Below, in pieces: positions 9,244 to 18,378 of a stretch of 64,000 nt of DNA. The position numbers and the translations under genes are program-made. How positions within the stretch are numbered: position 1 is the first letter of the stretch; each line of letters begins with the position of its first letter. A model generated the notes under the pieces. That model saw only the letters and a program-made list of their open reading frames with translations, did not search any database and was not told the origin of the DNA. The stretch covers positions 260,948 through 324,947 of the forward strand of contig NZ_LMUD01000016.1 of assembly GCF_009766095.1 (NCBI RefSeq), in the 5' to 3' direction. The stretch comes from Granulicella sp. S190. GTDB taxonomy: Bacteria > Acidobacteriota > Terriglobia > Terriglobales > Acidobacteriaceae.

Positions 9244-10911
9244 TTAGTGGTTCGGGGTGGGTCTAACTTTTGGATACGGCTGGCCTTGACGTTTTACCGA
9301 GGACGAGTCGAAGGTGGCGGTGTCGCCGGGGATGAAGGTGGCTCCGTCGGGGACGAGGGTGCTATCGAGGACGCGGCCCGGTTGACCGCTGGTGCGCATG
9401 GAGATGCGCGCGGAGTCGATGCCTTTTTCTTCGGTGAGGTACTGCTCGACGTTGAGGTCTCGCTGGGCTGCGGCGTCGGAGGTTTCGTCGTCGGAGTGTC
9501 TGCCGACGATGACGAGCTTCGAGGTGGTGTCGCGGTTGAGAGTGAGGGCGATCTCGTCGAGGCATGCTTTGCCCTCATTGTCGACGCGGACGGGACGCTT
9601 TGGATCGCGCTCGAACGAGATGCTGCAGAGCGGACGCACCTGCGGGACTGGCGGAGGCGGTGGCGTGACGATGGTGACAGTTGTGGTGGCTGAGGCGTGT
9701 TTACCGAGGTCGTCGACTACGTTGCAGGTGACGTTGACTGTACCCGAGGGAGCGCCGGTGGTAACGAGCGTGGCGGTTGGCGTGGCTCCGGAGATCAGGC
9801 CTGCGGTGGTGGAGTAGGAGTAGCTGAGGGTGAGGCCCTCGAGGCTGCTGGCGGCGGCGGTGATGGTGGAGGGATCGCCCGGCATGACGGTGCTCGGATT
9901 TGCGGAGCAAGAGAGGGTAGGGGGCGCCGGGTTGTGGATGCGGAAACCAGCGGTGCAGTCGGCGCTCTCGCCGGGGCGTTTGCCCTCGCTGACGTGGCCG
10001 GCGACGGTGTAGTCGCCGGGAGCGAGGCCGGCGGTGTTGATAGCGGCGGTGGCGTCGTTATTGGTGAGCTCGCCGCCGCTTGCGGACCATCGGTAGTTGA
10101 GCTTCTTTTTGGGTTCGAGGTTGGTGGCGGTGGCGGTAGCGGTGACTGGGTCGCCGGGGAAGATGTTCGTCGGCTGGACAGTGCAGCCGAGCTGGACTGG
10201 CGGAGGAGGAGTGAGCTGGCCGAGGCGGAAGACGACTCCCGCGGAGAGGCGGTAGGCTGTGATGTCTCCGACTCCTCCAGTGACTTGGGCGGGATCGATG
10301 GGGCCGTAGTCGACGTGCGAGTAGTTGAAGTCGGCCTGGATGGGACGGAGTGCGATGTGATTATTGAAGATGGGAAGGATGAAGTCCAGACCTGCGCCTG
10401 CGGTGACGCCCCAGCCCCAGGTGCAGGGTTGGAAGGCAGGGCCGCCGACTCTAGCTCCACCGCCAAGGGCGTGGACGAAAGGGACGAAGCGACCTTTTTG
10501 ATAACGGAAGACAGGGCCTGCCTGGGCGGTGAAGTAGCAATCATTGGGCCCGTGAGGGAAGAAGCTGCCTTCGGCTTGAACGCCAAAATAGCGGTTGAAG
10601 TAGGCGGAGGCGCTGGCTACTGCGCCGGCGTTGATGGGCTGATAGACGAAAGGGGTGATTTCACTGTCGTAAGGGTGGAAGTCAGCGTAGCCACCGTAGA
10701 GGTCGAGTCGAGAGAAGTCCGGCGGGGGGGGGGATGCGGTCTTGAGGGCCTGCGCGACGGCGGGCAGAGGCGAAGCGGCGATGCAGAGTGCTGCAATACA
10801 CAGGACGGCGATACACGGGGCGGCGAGCCTGCTCCCGAAGTCACGAAGAGTACCGGCAAAGGGCACGGTGTGGGAGCTCGATTTAACGGGGCTCACGGTG
10901 CGGAGATGCAT
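9244..10911 (-). CDS. Secreted outer-membrane barrel protein with Ig-like repeats and OmpA-like C-terminus
   Basis: A 555-residue exported protein. A long N-terminal leader with a hydrophobic core ends near AVAQA (about residue 54). A Pro tract (SPPPPDF, about residues 60-66) comes next, then a beta-barrel-like region (LDLYGGYADF, YFGVQAEGSF, YRLSAGVVFRLG, to about residue 232) resembling OmpA/OprF-type surface antigens. Two Ig-like or PKD-like domains follow (about 240-330 and 330-415), then a Pro linker and a C-terminal segment (KACLDEIALTLNRD, GRHSDDE, RDLNVEQYL, ARISMRTSG) that fits a divergent OmpA peptidoglycan-associated domain. It is probably an envelope anchor or surface antigen. A run of ten G bases (ten C in the coding sense) sits just after the leader. 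Confidence 0.75.
   Translation of the reverse strand: MHLRTVSPVKSSSHTVPFAGTLRDFGSRLAAPCIAVLCIAALCIAASPLPAVAQALKTASPPPPDFSRLDLYGGYADFHPYDSEITPFVYQPINAGAVASASAYFNRYFGVQAEGSFFPHGPNDCYFTAQAGPVFRYQKGRFVPFVHALGGGARVGGPAFQPCTWGWGVTAGAGLDFILPIFNNHIALRPIQADFNYSHVDYGPIDPAQVTGGVGDITAYRLSAGVVFRLGQLTPPPPVQLGCTVQPTNIFPGDPVTATATATNLEPKKKLNYRWSASGGELTNNDATAAINTAGLAPGDYTVAGHVSEGKRPGESADCTAGFRIHNPAPPTLSCSANPSTVMPGDPSTITAAASSLEGLTLSYSYSTTAGLISGATPTATLVTTGAPSGTVNVTCNVVDDLGKHASATTTVTIVTPPPPPVPQVRPLCSISFERDPKRPVRVDNEGKACLDEIALTLNRDTTSKLVIVGRHSDDETSDAAAQRDLNVEQYLTEEKGIDSARISMRTSGQPGRVLDSTLVPDGATFIPGDTATFDSSSVKRQGQPYPKVRPTPNH
10724..10733. repeat. Ten-base G homopolymer inside a coding region
   Basis: Ten consecutive G on the plus strand encode part of the Pro run right after the signal peptide of the OmpA-like protein. 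As read, the frame is open. Loss or gain of one base would truncate the protein near residue 60, so the tract has the position and length of slipped-strand contingency tracts known in other bacteria. Whether it varies here is unknown. Confidence 0.7.
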
Positions 10912-10996
10912 AAGGATGAAACCTCCAACTGCGATACTTCTGAGTTCCTTTTGCCTGTGCGCCCTGCGGGATCAGCTGGACAGGCGGATAGCGCTG

Positions 10997-13900
10997 CTAC
11001 GGTTTACCGACAGAGAGAAAGACCGAGGTGGACTGAGCCGGCGTCGTGAAGCCGACGCTGGTGCCGGTGACGTTGACGGTGTAGGTCTGGAAGGTGGTGT
11101 TGAAGCAGCAACCCGCCAAGCCAAGGATACCGAAGGAGAGCAGGATCACTGCGAGAAGACGAATCTTCTGAGTACCTAGTGTTTTGCGACGGCGCAGGCC
11201 CGCGAAGAAGATTCCGATGCCGGTAAGTTCAACTGGGAAGACAGCGGCAGCAGTGATGGGCGCGAGATCGGCTGGGTTGAAGTTTGGCGTTGCCGGGTTG
11301 TGAAGGCTGGCGTCGGCTGCTGTGGTGGTGATGGTGAGGGCAACGGTGGCGGTGCCTCCGGCGGTGAGCGTCGGATTGCTGGCGAAGCTGCAGGTGGCGT
11401 CGGTGGGGAGGCCTGTGCAGGCGAGGTTGACCTGGCCGGTGAAAGCTCCGACGGAGGTGAGGATGATCTGATAGTTTGTGGCACCGGGGCCGCGGATGAT
11501 CTGCGTGGCAGGGGTAGCGGCGATGGTGAAGCTCCCTGCGGGAGTATTCACAATCTGAGTGAGCATGGCGGAGCTGGTGGTGAAGCTGGTACTCGCCTGG
11601 AAGGTTGCGGTGATCGTGTGGGTGCCCGAGGTGAGTGTTGTGGTGGAGAAGGTAGCGATGCCGCTGCTGTTGAGGGTTGCGGTGCCTAGGACTGTGGCGC
11701 CGTCAGAAAAGGTGACGGAGCCGGAAGGCGTGCCGTTGGTGCTGGTGACCGTAGCCGTGAAGGTGACTGCGGCGGCTGCGGCGGAAGGCGAGGCGGAGCT
11801 GGCGACGGTGATGCTGGTGGCGACAGGTGTGATGTCGAGTGTGCCGGGGTTGATGGTTGCGATGTAGTTGCCGGCGGAGGTTCCGGAGATCGTGGCTGTG
11901 ATTGGATATTGCCCTGCGGGCGAGGCTGCTGTGGCGGTCGTGGTATAGGCGACGACTACGTTATCGCCGGGGACGATGCCTGTGACTGTACCCGTAAAAG
12001 TCGGGTTCGGTGAGCCGAAGAGTCGTGTGGCATTGTTGACGGTGATCACCAGCGACTTTTGATTCGGGGTGATGGTGAGCGCGCCGTTGACGGCGTTGAC
12101 GGAGTAGTTGGAGAGGGCAGCGCCTGAGGCAGAGGGCACGATCGGATAGCTGCCTACGGGAGAGTTGAGTACGGCGGTTGTGTTGTAGGCGGTGACGACT
12201 GTGTCCCCGTTGACGAGGCCGGTGGTTGTGCCGGTAAGGGTGGGGTTCGCCGTGTCATAGACGCGAGTTGCGTTATTTGCCGCGACGGTGAGTGTAGCCG
12301 GGGTGACGGTGAGGATTCCGTTGGCGGTGGTGATGTTGCTGTAGTTGGCGGCGACTGGGCCAGAGACGATGGGGGTGAGGGTGTACGGGCCGATGGGTGA
12401 GGTTGCGGTTGCAGTGGTGGAGTACGTGACGTTGAAGGTGTCGCCATTGATTGTGCCGCTGACGGTGTCGGTGAAGGAGGGATTAGCCGCGCCATAAGCC
12501 CGGGTGGCGTTGTTTGCGGTGACGGTCACTAAGACAGAGGTCGGCGTGATGGTGAGGGTTCCGGGTGTGACCTGGATGGTGTAGCTGGAGGCTGCGGGAC
12601 CGCCTAACGAGTCATTAATTATGTAACTGCCGACCGGTGATGCGATGGTGGCGGAGGTGGAGTAGGAGTCGGTGAAGGTATCGCCGTTGAGCGCTCCGGT
12701 GACGGTCTTAGTGAAGGTCGGGTTGGCTGTGCCGTAGATGCGGTTTGCGTTGTTGACGGTTACGGTGAGGGTGGCCTGCGTGATGGTGAGGATTCCGGGA
12801 GAGACGGTGATGGCGTAGTTACTCGCGTTGGTTCCTGAAACGATCGCGTTGATGGGGTAGCTTCCGGCGAATGTGGTGGCGATTGCGGATGTGGAGTAGG
12901 CGATGGAGAGTACGTCTCCATTGACGGTGCCAGCGCTGACGGTGTTGCCGTTGAGAACGCCCAGGGTGGTGCTGTTGAAAGCAGGGTTTGGCTGGCCGTA
13001 CTGACGGGCTGCGTTTTGAACGATGACGGAGATGGGTGCTGCCGTGACGGTCAGTGATCCAGAATTGTTGGTGATGGTGTAGTTGGAGAGGCTCGTGCTA
13101 CCGGCAGTAGTGAGGGTTGCAGTGATGGGGTATGGGCCGACGGGCGAGGTCGCGACCGCGGTGGTGGCGTATGCGACTAGAACGGTGTCTCCGGTGACTA
13201 CGCCAGTGAGCGTACCGGTGAGCGTTGGGTTCGCTGCTCCATATAAGCGTGAGAGGTTGTTGACGGTAACGGTAAGAGGAGCGGGAGTAACGGAGAGATT
13301 TACACTGCCGGTGGCGGGAGAGTAGTTGGTGTCGCCGGAGTAGGCGAAGGTGACGCTGTAGCTGCCGACGGTGAGGCCGCTGGCGGCAGCGCTGCAGGGG
13401 GTGGTGGGGCCGAGGGTAGCGGTGAGAGTGCACAACGTTTGCGCACCCAGGGTGAAGGTGACAGTACCTGTTGGAGCAGGAGTGTTGCTGGTGACATTCA
13501 CGACTTCGGAGAAGGGCTGACCGTAGACTTCGGTCTGCGCTGGCAGCGTGAATTGAAGCGGGACAACGACTCTTCCGGTGCCAGTGAGTTGAATGGTCTT
13601 TGGGCTGTTGTAGGAGTTTGTCGCGATAATGACGGAGGCAGCGAGCGCGCCTTTGACGGTGGGGGTGAATACGAGTCCGATGTTGCAGGTGGAGCCGGGG
13701 ATGATGGTGGTACCGCAGGTGGTGGTGCCGGGATCGATGGTGAAGTGAGAGTCGGAGGTGGTGATGGCACTGGTCAGGGTGAGGGGGTCAGAGCCGAAGT
13801 TGCTGAAGGACTGCACGATGACGGGCGAGCTCTGACCAACCAACACGGTGCCGAAGGCAACGGTGGGGGTGGGGTAGGTGACCTCACGTACGGAGCTGTT

Positions 13901-16243
13901 GCCGTTATCGACTACGAAGAGATTGATATTGCCATCGACGGCGATGCCGAGAGGGTTGCTGATCTGCGCGAGGTTGGCGAAGCCGCCATCGCCTGTGTTG
14001 CCTGCGGTACCGGTGCCGAGCATGGTGGCGATGTTGCTGCCGTTGCTGAAGGTGGAGACGAAGACGGTGTAGACGCGGTTGGCGGTGGCGTCCGCGATGT
14101 ACAGATCGCCAGCGTTATCGATCGCAAGCGAAGAGGGTGCGATGAGGGCGGTGCCGGTGGCCTGGCCTGGGACCATGTCGACGGTAGTGCCGTTGCCGGC
14201 GATCTGGTGGATGATGCCGAACTTATCGACCTCATAGACGAGGTGCCCGCCCGTATCGGCGATGTAGAGGATGCCTGTGGTATCGAGGAAGAGCCCGCCG
14301 GGCGAGACGAAGCTGGCGGTGGTGGCGAGGACGCCATCCGCAGAGGTGTTGTTGCCGCTTCCGGCGATGGTGCGGCTGCCGCCACCGGCGAAGACCTCGA
14401 TGACATTGTGCGTGGAGCCGGTTTGAGCGATGAAGAGATTGTCGAAGCCGTCGACGGAGATCGCAGTCGGGGTATCGAGTCCAGTGACGTAGCTGGTGTT
14501 GAGGCTGCCATCGACACCAAAGCGAGCGACGGTGCCGTGAATGGCGTCGGTGATGAAGTAATTGCCGGTGGAGTCGATAGCGATGGCGGAGGAGATTTGG
14601 AGACCTGAGCCACCTGGAATGACGGGGGATGGTGCTCCGCCGCTGACGGGTAATTTCAGGAGATTGCCAGATCCAGCTGAGGCACCCGTTTCGAGGATGT
14701 AGGCATTGCCTGCAGGGTCTACCGTGACGGCCGAGGGCGCGTCGAGAGCGCTGACTACGGTGTTGATGGTTCCGGGCGTGAAGATGCCCAGGGAGCCGGT
14801 TGCCTTGGCTTCGAGGCCTTGGGTGATGATGCTTCCAGAGATGTTGTCGGTGATTCGGATGGGAGCGCTGCGCAGGCCGAGCTGAGCCGGCGTGAAGAGA
14901 ATGAAGACCTGGCATGTAACAGGCGGGGCTCCGGATGCGGCTGGATTAATAATGCCGTTGCAGGTGTTGGTTGTGATGTTGAAGTCGGGACCGGAGGAAG
15001 CAATGAGATTGACTCTCTGGTTGACGACGAAGGTGACGGGGAGACCTGCGCTGACACTGCCCACGGGGGTAGAGGGGAAGATGAGATTGCTGCTTAGCTT
15101 GCGGGCGATGCTATTGCCTGAGTCGGCGAGGGAGAAGTTGCCGAGGCTGTCCACTGCGATGCCACGGGGAGAGCTGAGTGGAGAGTTGAGGGCGGAGGTT
15201 CCATCCTGGGTGGGGCTGTAAGGACCGGACGCGCCGTTGGGAAGTCCTGCGGCGATGGTGAGGCTGACGGAGCCGAGGACGTAGCTGACGACGTTGTCGG
15301 GCGTGGTTTCGGAGATGTACAGGGATTGGGTTGGAGAGAAGGCGAGACCGTAGGGTTTGTTGAGGGCGGTGTTGGACGAACCAGAGTTGTCGTTGGAGCA
15401 CCGACCGACCACGGTCTGATAACTCGTGAGGCCGACGACCTGGCGGACGCAGTTGTTGCCGGTGTCCGCGATAAAGAGATCGCCTGCTCCATTAAGTGCC
15501 AGACCAGAGGGCGCATTGAGGGTGATGCTGCCAGTGAGGCCTGTGCAGGCCGTGGGCACGAGAGCAGAGGGTGCACCGGCTATGACGCAGAGGCTTGAAC
15601 TGGGAGCCTGGAGCAGAACCTGGTAGTTGCTGGGGATGGGAGAGATCTCAGTGTCTTGAATGGAGATGTAGAGGTTGTTGCTGGCATCGACTACGAGTCC
15701 GTTGGGGTTGGGCGTGGCTGATGCCGATGCTAGTGATCCGCAGGTGCCGGAGACGGTGGTGAGAGAGGTGACTCCGGTGGCACCGGCTGCGAGCTTACGG
15801 ACACAGTTATGACTGCTGTCAGCGATATAGAGGTTGTTGGAGCTGTCGACCGCCAGGCCAGTGGGTTGATAGAGCCCCTGAGCGGCGGTTGGGGTGCTGT
15901 TGGTCGCCGTGGAGCAGGTGTCGCCCTTGCCTGCGACGGCGAGTCCGACGAGGGTGCTCATGGACCCTGTGGTGTCGATCTTACGTACGCAGTTGTTTTG
16001 CGTATCAGAGAGATATTGATTGCCGTTGGAGTCGAAGACGATATAGGAGGGAGTGTTGAGGCTAACCGTCGTAGCGGGTCCAAAGTCTCCGTTGAAGCCT
16101 GGCGTGATGGTTCCGGCATATCGGGTACCGCTCTGCACCAGCGTCAAAACCTGGGCCTGTGCGAGAGACGGCACTATGGCAGATACGACGAGAGCGGCCA
16201 GGGCAGAGAGAGACTGGACTGCGGAGAAGCGGTTGAAGCGCAT
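10997..16243 (-). CDS. Giant secreted NHL/MBG repeat surface protein
   Basis: About 1,748 residues from the second Met (16243), chosen because it is followed directly by a signal peptide (RFNRF, then a hydrophobic core ending SLAQAQ). ATG at 16270 would add nine residues ahead of it. The N-terminal half (about residues 40-850) is built of NHL-type beta-propeller repeats with motifs such as DSNGNQYLSDTQNNCVRKI and IDNAGDLYIADATANRVY. An ASPM/HYDIN-like domain follows (VAFGTVLVGQSSP ... CNIGLVFTP), then a Big_3-like domain, six MBG-type domains (YGAANPTLTGT, YGQPNPAF, YGTANPTF, YGAANPSF, YDTANPTL, FGSPNPTF), another Ig-like domain and a C-terminal pair of hydrophobic helices separated by GLRRRKTLGTQK, ending in an AGCC-containing tail. 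This is a predicted cell-surface adhesin or matrix protein. Family members are common in acidobacterial genomes, but their function is not established. Confidence 0.85.
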   Translation of the reverse strand: MRFNRFSAVQSLSALAALVVSAIVPSLAQAQVLTLVQSGTRYAGTITPGFNGDFGPATTVSLNTPSYIVFDSNGNQYLSDTQNNCVRKIDTTGSMSTLVGLAVAGKGDTCSTATNSTPTAAQGLYQPTGLAVDSSNNLYIADSSHNCVRKLAAGATGVTSLTTVSGTCGSLASASATPNPNGLVVDASNNLYISIQDTEISPIPSNYQVLLQAPSSSLCVIAGAPSALVPTACTGLTGSITLNAPSGLALNGAGDLFIADTGNNCVRQVVGLTSYQTVVGRCSNDNSGSSNTALNKPYGLAFSPTQSLYISETTPDNVVSYVLGSVSLTIAAGLPNGASGPYSPTQDGTSALNSPLSSPRGIAVDSLGNFSLADSGNSIARKLSSNLIFPSTPVGSVSAGLPVTFVVNQRVNLIASSGPDFNITTNTCNGIINPAASGAPPVTCQVFILFTPAQLGLRSAPIRITDNISGSIITQGLEAKATGSLGIFTPGTINTVVSALDAPSAVTVDPAGNAYILETGASAGSGNLLKLPVSGGAPSPVIPGGSGLQISSAIAIDSTGNYFITDAIHGTVARFGVDGSLNTSYVTGLDTPTAISVDGFDNLFIAQTGSTHNVIEVFAGGGSRTIAGSGNNTSADGVLATTASFVSPGGLFLDTTGILYIADTGGHLVYEVDKFGIIHQIAGNGTTVDMVPGQATGTALIAPSSLAIDNAGDLYIADATANRVYTVFVSTFSNGSNIATMLGTGTAGNTGDGGFANLAQISNPLGIAVDGNINLFVVDNGNSSVREVTYPTPTVAFGTVLVGQSSPVIVQSFSNFGSDPLTLTSAITTSDSHFTIDPGTTTCGTTIIPGSTCNIGLVFTPTVKGALAASVIIATNSYNSPKTIQLTGTGRVVVPLQFTLPAQTEVYGQPFSEVVNVTSNTPAPTGTVTFTLGAQTLCTLTATLGPTTPCSAAASGLTVGSYSVTFAYSGDTNYSPATGSVNLSVTPAPLTVTVNNLSRLYGAANPTLTGTLTGVVTGDTVLVAYATTAVATSPVGPYPITATLTTAGSTSLSNYTITNNSGSLTVTAAPISVIVQNAARQYGQPNPAFNSTTLGVLNGNTVSAGTVNGDVLSIAYSTSAIATTFAGSYPINAIVSGTNASNYAITVSPGILTITQATLTVTVNNANRIYGTANPTFTKTVTGALNGDTFTDSYSTSATIASPVGSYIINDSLGGPAASSYTIQVTPGTLTITPTSVLVTVTANNATRAYGAANPSFTDTVSGTINGDTFNVTYSTTATATSPIGPYTLTPIVSGPVAANYSNITTANGILTVTPATLTVAANNATRVYDTANPTLTGTTTGLVNGDTVVTAYNTTAVLNSPVGSYPIVPSASGAALSNYSVNAVNGALTITPNQKSLVITVNNATRLFGSPNPTFTGTVTGIVPGDNVVVAYTTTATAASPAGQYPITATISGTSAGNYIATINPGTLDITPVATSITVASSASPSAAAAAVTFTATVTSTNGTPSGSVTFSDGATVLGTATLNSSGIATFSTTTLTSGTHTITATFQASTSFTTSSAMLTQIVNTPAGSFTIAATPATQIIRGPGATNYQIILTSVGAFTGQVNLACTGLPTDATCSFASNPTLTAGGTATVALTITTTAADASLHNPATPNFNPADLAPITAAAVFPVELTGIGIFFAGLRRRKTLGTQKIRLLAVILLSFGILGLAGCCFNTTFQTYTVNVTGTSVGFTTPAQSTSVFLSVGKP
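11825..13295 (-). repeat. Six tandem MBG-domain repeats
   Basis: Six consecutive repeats of roughly 235-270 bp inside the giant surface protein encode units with the pattern LTVTVNNATRxYGxxNPTFTGTVTG...GDTV..Y.TTA...SPVG.YPI (consensus pieces, not one continuous run). The second unit is longest because of an insertion (VSAGTVNGDVLS). The units are similar at protein level but diverged in DNA, so they are an old expansion. Confidence 0.8.
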
Positions 16244-16609
16244 GGACGAAGCTCCTAGATGGCACTGCAAGGTGAATCAGGCCGGCTATGCAAAGAGTGG
16301 TGGATCAGAAATCTGTTCATTGGAGGTTTAGCTTCCGTTGAAGGTCGAAATCCGGTCTTCTACGCAGGACTGCCAAAGTATGGCACGGTAGGGATTTAGG
16401 GGAACTACCTAAAAAGTGGCAGCAGCAAGAGCAGAAAAGTGGCATAGGGGAGTGCTAGAGAGCTTCAAAAATCAGCGTTGTTGATCGGTTGACGGGGTTA
16501 GGTTGTGCGTCGACACTAGCTGGGACTCGAGCGATAAGCCAGACTGGGGCTGCAGTGCGTGGTGGAGGCGTCCGGGCGGACAAAATTTATTTGATTGGAG
16601 ACAGACACT
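16244..16609. other. Divergent intergenic region, no gene seen
   Basis: This spacer separates the leftward giant surface gene from the rightward CMD-family gene. It should hold both promoters. I see an inverted repeat at 16395-16413 and two direct copies of AAAAGTGGCA (about 16412 and 16433), but no coding frame worth calling. Confidence 0.6.
16395..16413. promoter_or_regulatory. Inverted repeat TTTAGG-N7-CCTAAA, candidate operator
   Basis: A perfect 6-bp inverted repeat with a 7-base spacer (GGAACTA) lies in the divergent spacer, about 150 bp upstream of the giant surface gene and about 200 bp upstream of the CMD-family gene. Size and symmetry fit a dimeric response-regulator or LuxR/NarL-type site, but the regulator is unknown. 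Confidence 0.3.
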
Positions 16610-16924
16610 ATGTACGACATGGAGAATTTGAAGAAGCTGGGTGCGCTGGGAGAGGGTGCCTCGGAGGCGGTAAAGGCCTTTTGGGCGTTCGATAAGGCGG
16701 CAATGGCCGAGGGAGCTATTCCGAAGAAGTACAAAGAGCTGATTGCTGTGGCGGTGGCGTTAACGACGCAGTGTCCGTATTGCCTGGAGATTCACCGTTC
16801 CGGGGCGGAGGCTGCCGGTGCAAGCCAAGAGGAGTTGGCGGAGACTGCGCTGGTAGCGGCTGCGCTTCGTGCGGGTGCGGCGATTACGCATGCTACGCAT
16901 GTGGTGGGTGGGCCGAAGGGTTAG
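16610..16924 (+). CDS. Carboxymuconolactone decarboxylase (AhpD-like) family protein
   Basis: A 104-residue cytoplasmic protein. The start is ATG at 16610, with GGAG nine bases upstream. A TTG 15 bases earlier in the same frame is less likely. The core motif CPYCLEIHRSGAEAAG (residues 49-64) carries the CxxC thiol pair and following His of AhpD/CMD-family proteins, which act as peroxidase partners or thiol-disulfide enzymes. Length and all-helical character match single-domain family members. It stands alone, so the reductant and substrate cannot be told from context; antioxidant defence is the usual role. Confidence 0.88.
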   Translation: MYDMENLKKLGALGEGASEAVKAFWAFDKAAMAEGAIPKKYKELIAVAVALTTQCPYCLEIHRSGAEAAGASQEELAETALVAAALRAGAAITHATHVVGGPKG

Positions 16925-17263
16925 TGCGAGAGCGATACGGTCTTAGGAGATCGGTGCTGTTTGGGTTCACGGCGACGTGAGGGTGCGATTTCGGCGTTGG
17001 CTGAGACTGCGATCCCTCGTCTGTGCCGCAGAATGCCGAGAAGGCGGCATCCGTACAGGCAAACAGCGCAAAACGAAATACAGGGGATCCTTGGCTGGGC
17101 TCAGGAGACTACCAAGGGCTTGATTGAGGACAAGCAACTACAGAAGCAGATCCCTAACGGGATGACAACCAAAAAGACAGGACAAGACAAGATAGGACAG
17201 GATAAGCAGGCTAACAGGAACAAGCGCTCAGTTTTCTTTGCGCTGATGAGAATGATTGTTGAG
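16925..17263. other. Convergent spacer, no gene seen
   Basis: This is 339 bp between two convergent genes. It contains a low-complexity purine-rich tract (17173-17221) with repeated GACA/GGACA units (GACAGGACAAGACAAGATAG and similar). No convincing ORF or strong hairpin is apparent. Confidence 0.55.
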
Positions 17264-18151
17264 TTAGTGGAAGATGACGGTGGCGTGGGCTTGGTGGGTG
17301 AAGTGGTCATAGAAGAGGGTGTAGCCGGCGTGGTTGCCGCTTTCGACTTGGAAGAGGAGCTCGGAGTGGCCCTCGTGGGCGAAGTCGGCTGTGCCGGCGA
17401 GGTGCATGAGGAGGCCGAGATGCTGGACCTGGCCGGTGGGGGAGATGGCAAACCAGTGATCAACCCAGGCGTCGTCGGGTGGGCCGTCGCAGAGATAGCC
17501 CCTGAGTGTAATTTGAAGGATGCGCCAGTTTTTGTTTGAGATGTAGGATGCGCCTGATTCAAGCTTTGTGTCTTCGATGGTGGTGTCGTGGTAGTTCGAT
17601 GGTGAGTTGCTGGTGGTTTGCGTGCAGTTCTTTGGGTGGGGGTAGAGCTTGTGAAAGGCCTGAAGGACGTGAGTGACATCGAGGGGAAAGGGAGCGGCGG
17701 GCTGCCAGTTGTCGGGGTCTTGAAGGGTGGGTAGGGTGGTGGCAAGGATGGCGTGGGGTATGGCGGGGCGGTACGGAGCGGGGCTCGGTTCGAGCTTGGA
17801 TATGGTCCCGGGGTTAGTGATGGCCTGAAGGCCGATCTCCGAATAGAAGTGATAGGCCGCGGGTATGGTCGCGGTGACGTTCGCGACGGGTTTGCGTTCC
17901 TTGATGAGAGTCCAGGTAGTGACGGGAGGAAAGACGTGAGGGATGGTCTTGAGGCAGACTTCGTCCTGGCAGGTGGCGTTATAGGAGCGCCATTGCTGGC
18001 CGGACTGGTAGAAGAGGACGCGGATGCCGGGTGCAGAGAGATCGCTTCCGTTGCCAAAGGCGTTGGATTCGAAGATGCCGATAAGGGGCTTCTGCGCTGA
18101 GGCTGCGAGGGGGAAGAGAAGAAGCAGGAGGGTGAGGACTCGTGGCTTCAT
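17264..18151 (-). CDS. Secreted protein of unknown function
   Basis: A 295-residue protein. The start at 18151 gives a textbook signal peptide (MKPRVLTLLLLLFPLAASAQ) with cleavage after SAQ; longer in-frame starts would bury it. The mature protein has about four Cys residues (including CQDEVCL and a later CTQ and LCDG), so disulfides are possible. The C-terminal half is beta-rich (WRILQITLRGYL, YTLFYDHFTHQAHATVIFH). I recognise no catalytic motif or family. It is convergent with the CMD-family gene and stands alone. Confidence 0.65.
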   Translation of the reverse strand: MKPRVLTLLLLLFPLAASAQKPLIGIFESNAFGNGSDLSAPGIRVLFYQSGQQWRSYNATCQDEVCLKTIPHVFPPVTTWTLIKERKPVANVTATIPAAYHFYSEIGLQAITNPGTISKLEPSPAPYRPAIPHAILATTLPTLQDPDNWQPAAPFPLDVTHVLQAFHKLYPHPKNCTQTTSNSPSNYHDTTIEDTKLESGASYISNKNWRILQITLRGYLCDGPPDDAWVDHWFAISPTGQVQHLGLLMHLAGTADFAHEGHSELLFQVESGNHAGYTLFYDHFTHQAHATVIFH

Positions 18152-18287
18152 GGTGGGGGTAGTGTACTCATTGCAGTAGCGATCAAGGATTTCAATTTTC
18201 GTAGTTGCTGAATGCTGTTCCTTGGCACTCAATTTTATGAGTGCAACATGACTCCCGGAGGGTTGACGATCGGGGAGCTGAACTCAA

Positions 18288-18354
18288 TCGGTGACGAGAG
18301 GCGCGTTTCTAATGGAATGCTCGGTGAGCGCAGATTTTTCGGTGACGAAAGGCG
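18288..18354. repeat. Pair of near-identical 16-bp direct repeats
   Basis: TCGGTGACGAGAGGCG at 18288-18303 and TCGGTGACGAAAGGCG at 18339-18354 differ at one base and are spaced 51 bp start to start. A partial copy (TCGGTGAGCG) lies between them. They lie in the spacer between two leftward genes, so they could be a regulatory array or a decayed duplication. Confidence 0.35.
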
Positions 18355-18378
18355 AGATTGTGATCCTCTGAGCGCTGG

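Noticed and set aside
9697..11049. 450-codon plus-strand ORF
   Set aside because: It is a Gly/Asp-rich antisense shadow of the OmpA-like gene, which has a signal peptide and domains on the minus strand.
11825..13295. Possible CRISPR or tandem DNA repeat array
   Set aside because: The periodicity of about 240 bp is protein-domain duplication (MBG), with diverged DNA and no spacer pattern.
13439..14608. 389-codon plus-strand ORF
   Set aside because: It is an antisense shadow of the NHL repeat region with low-complexity Gly/Asp/Ala composition and no motifs.
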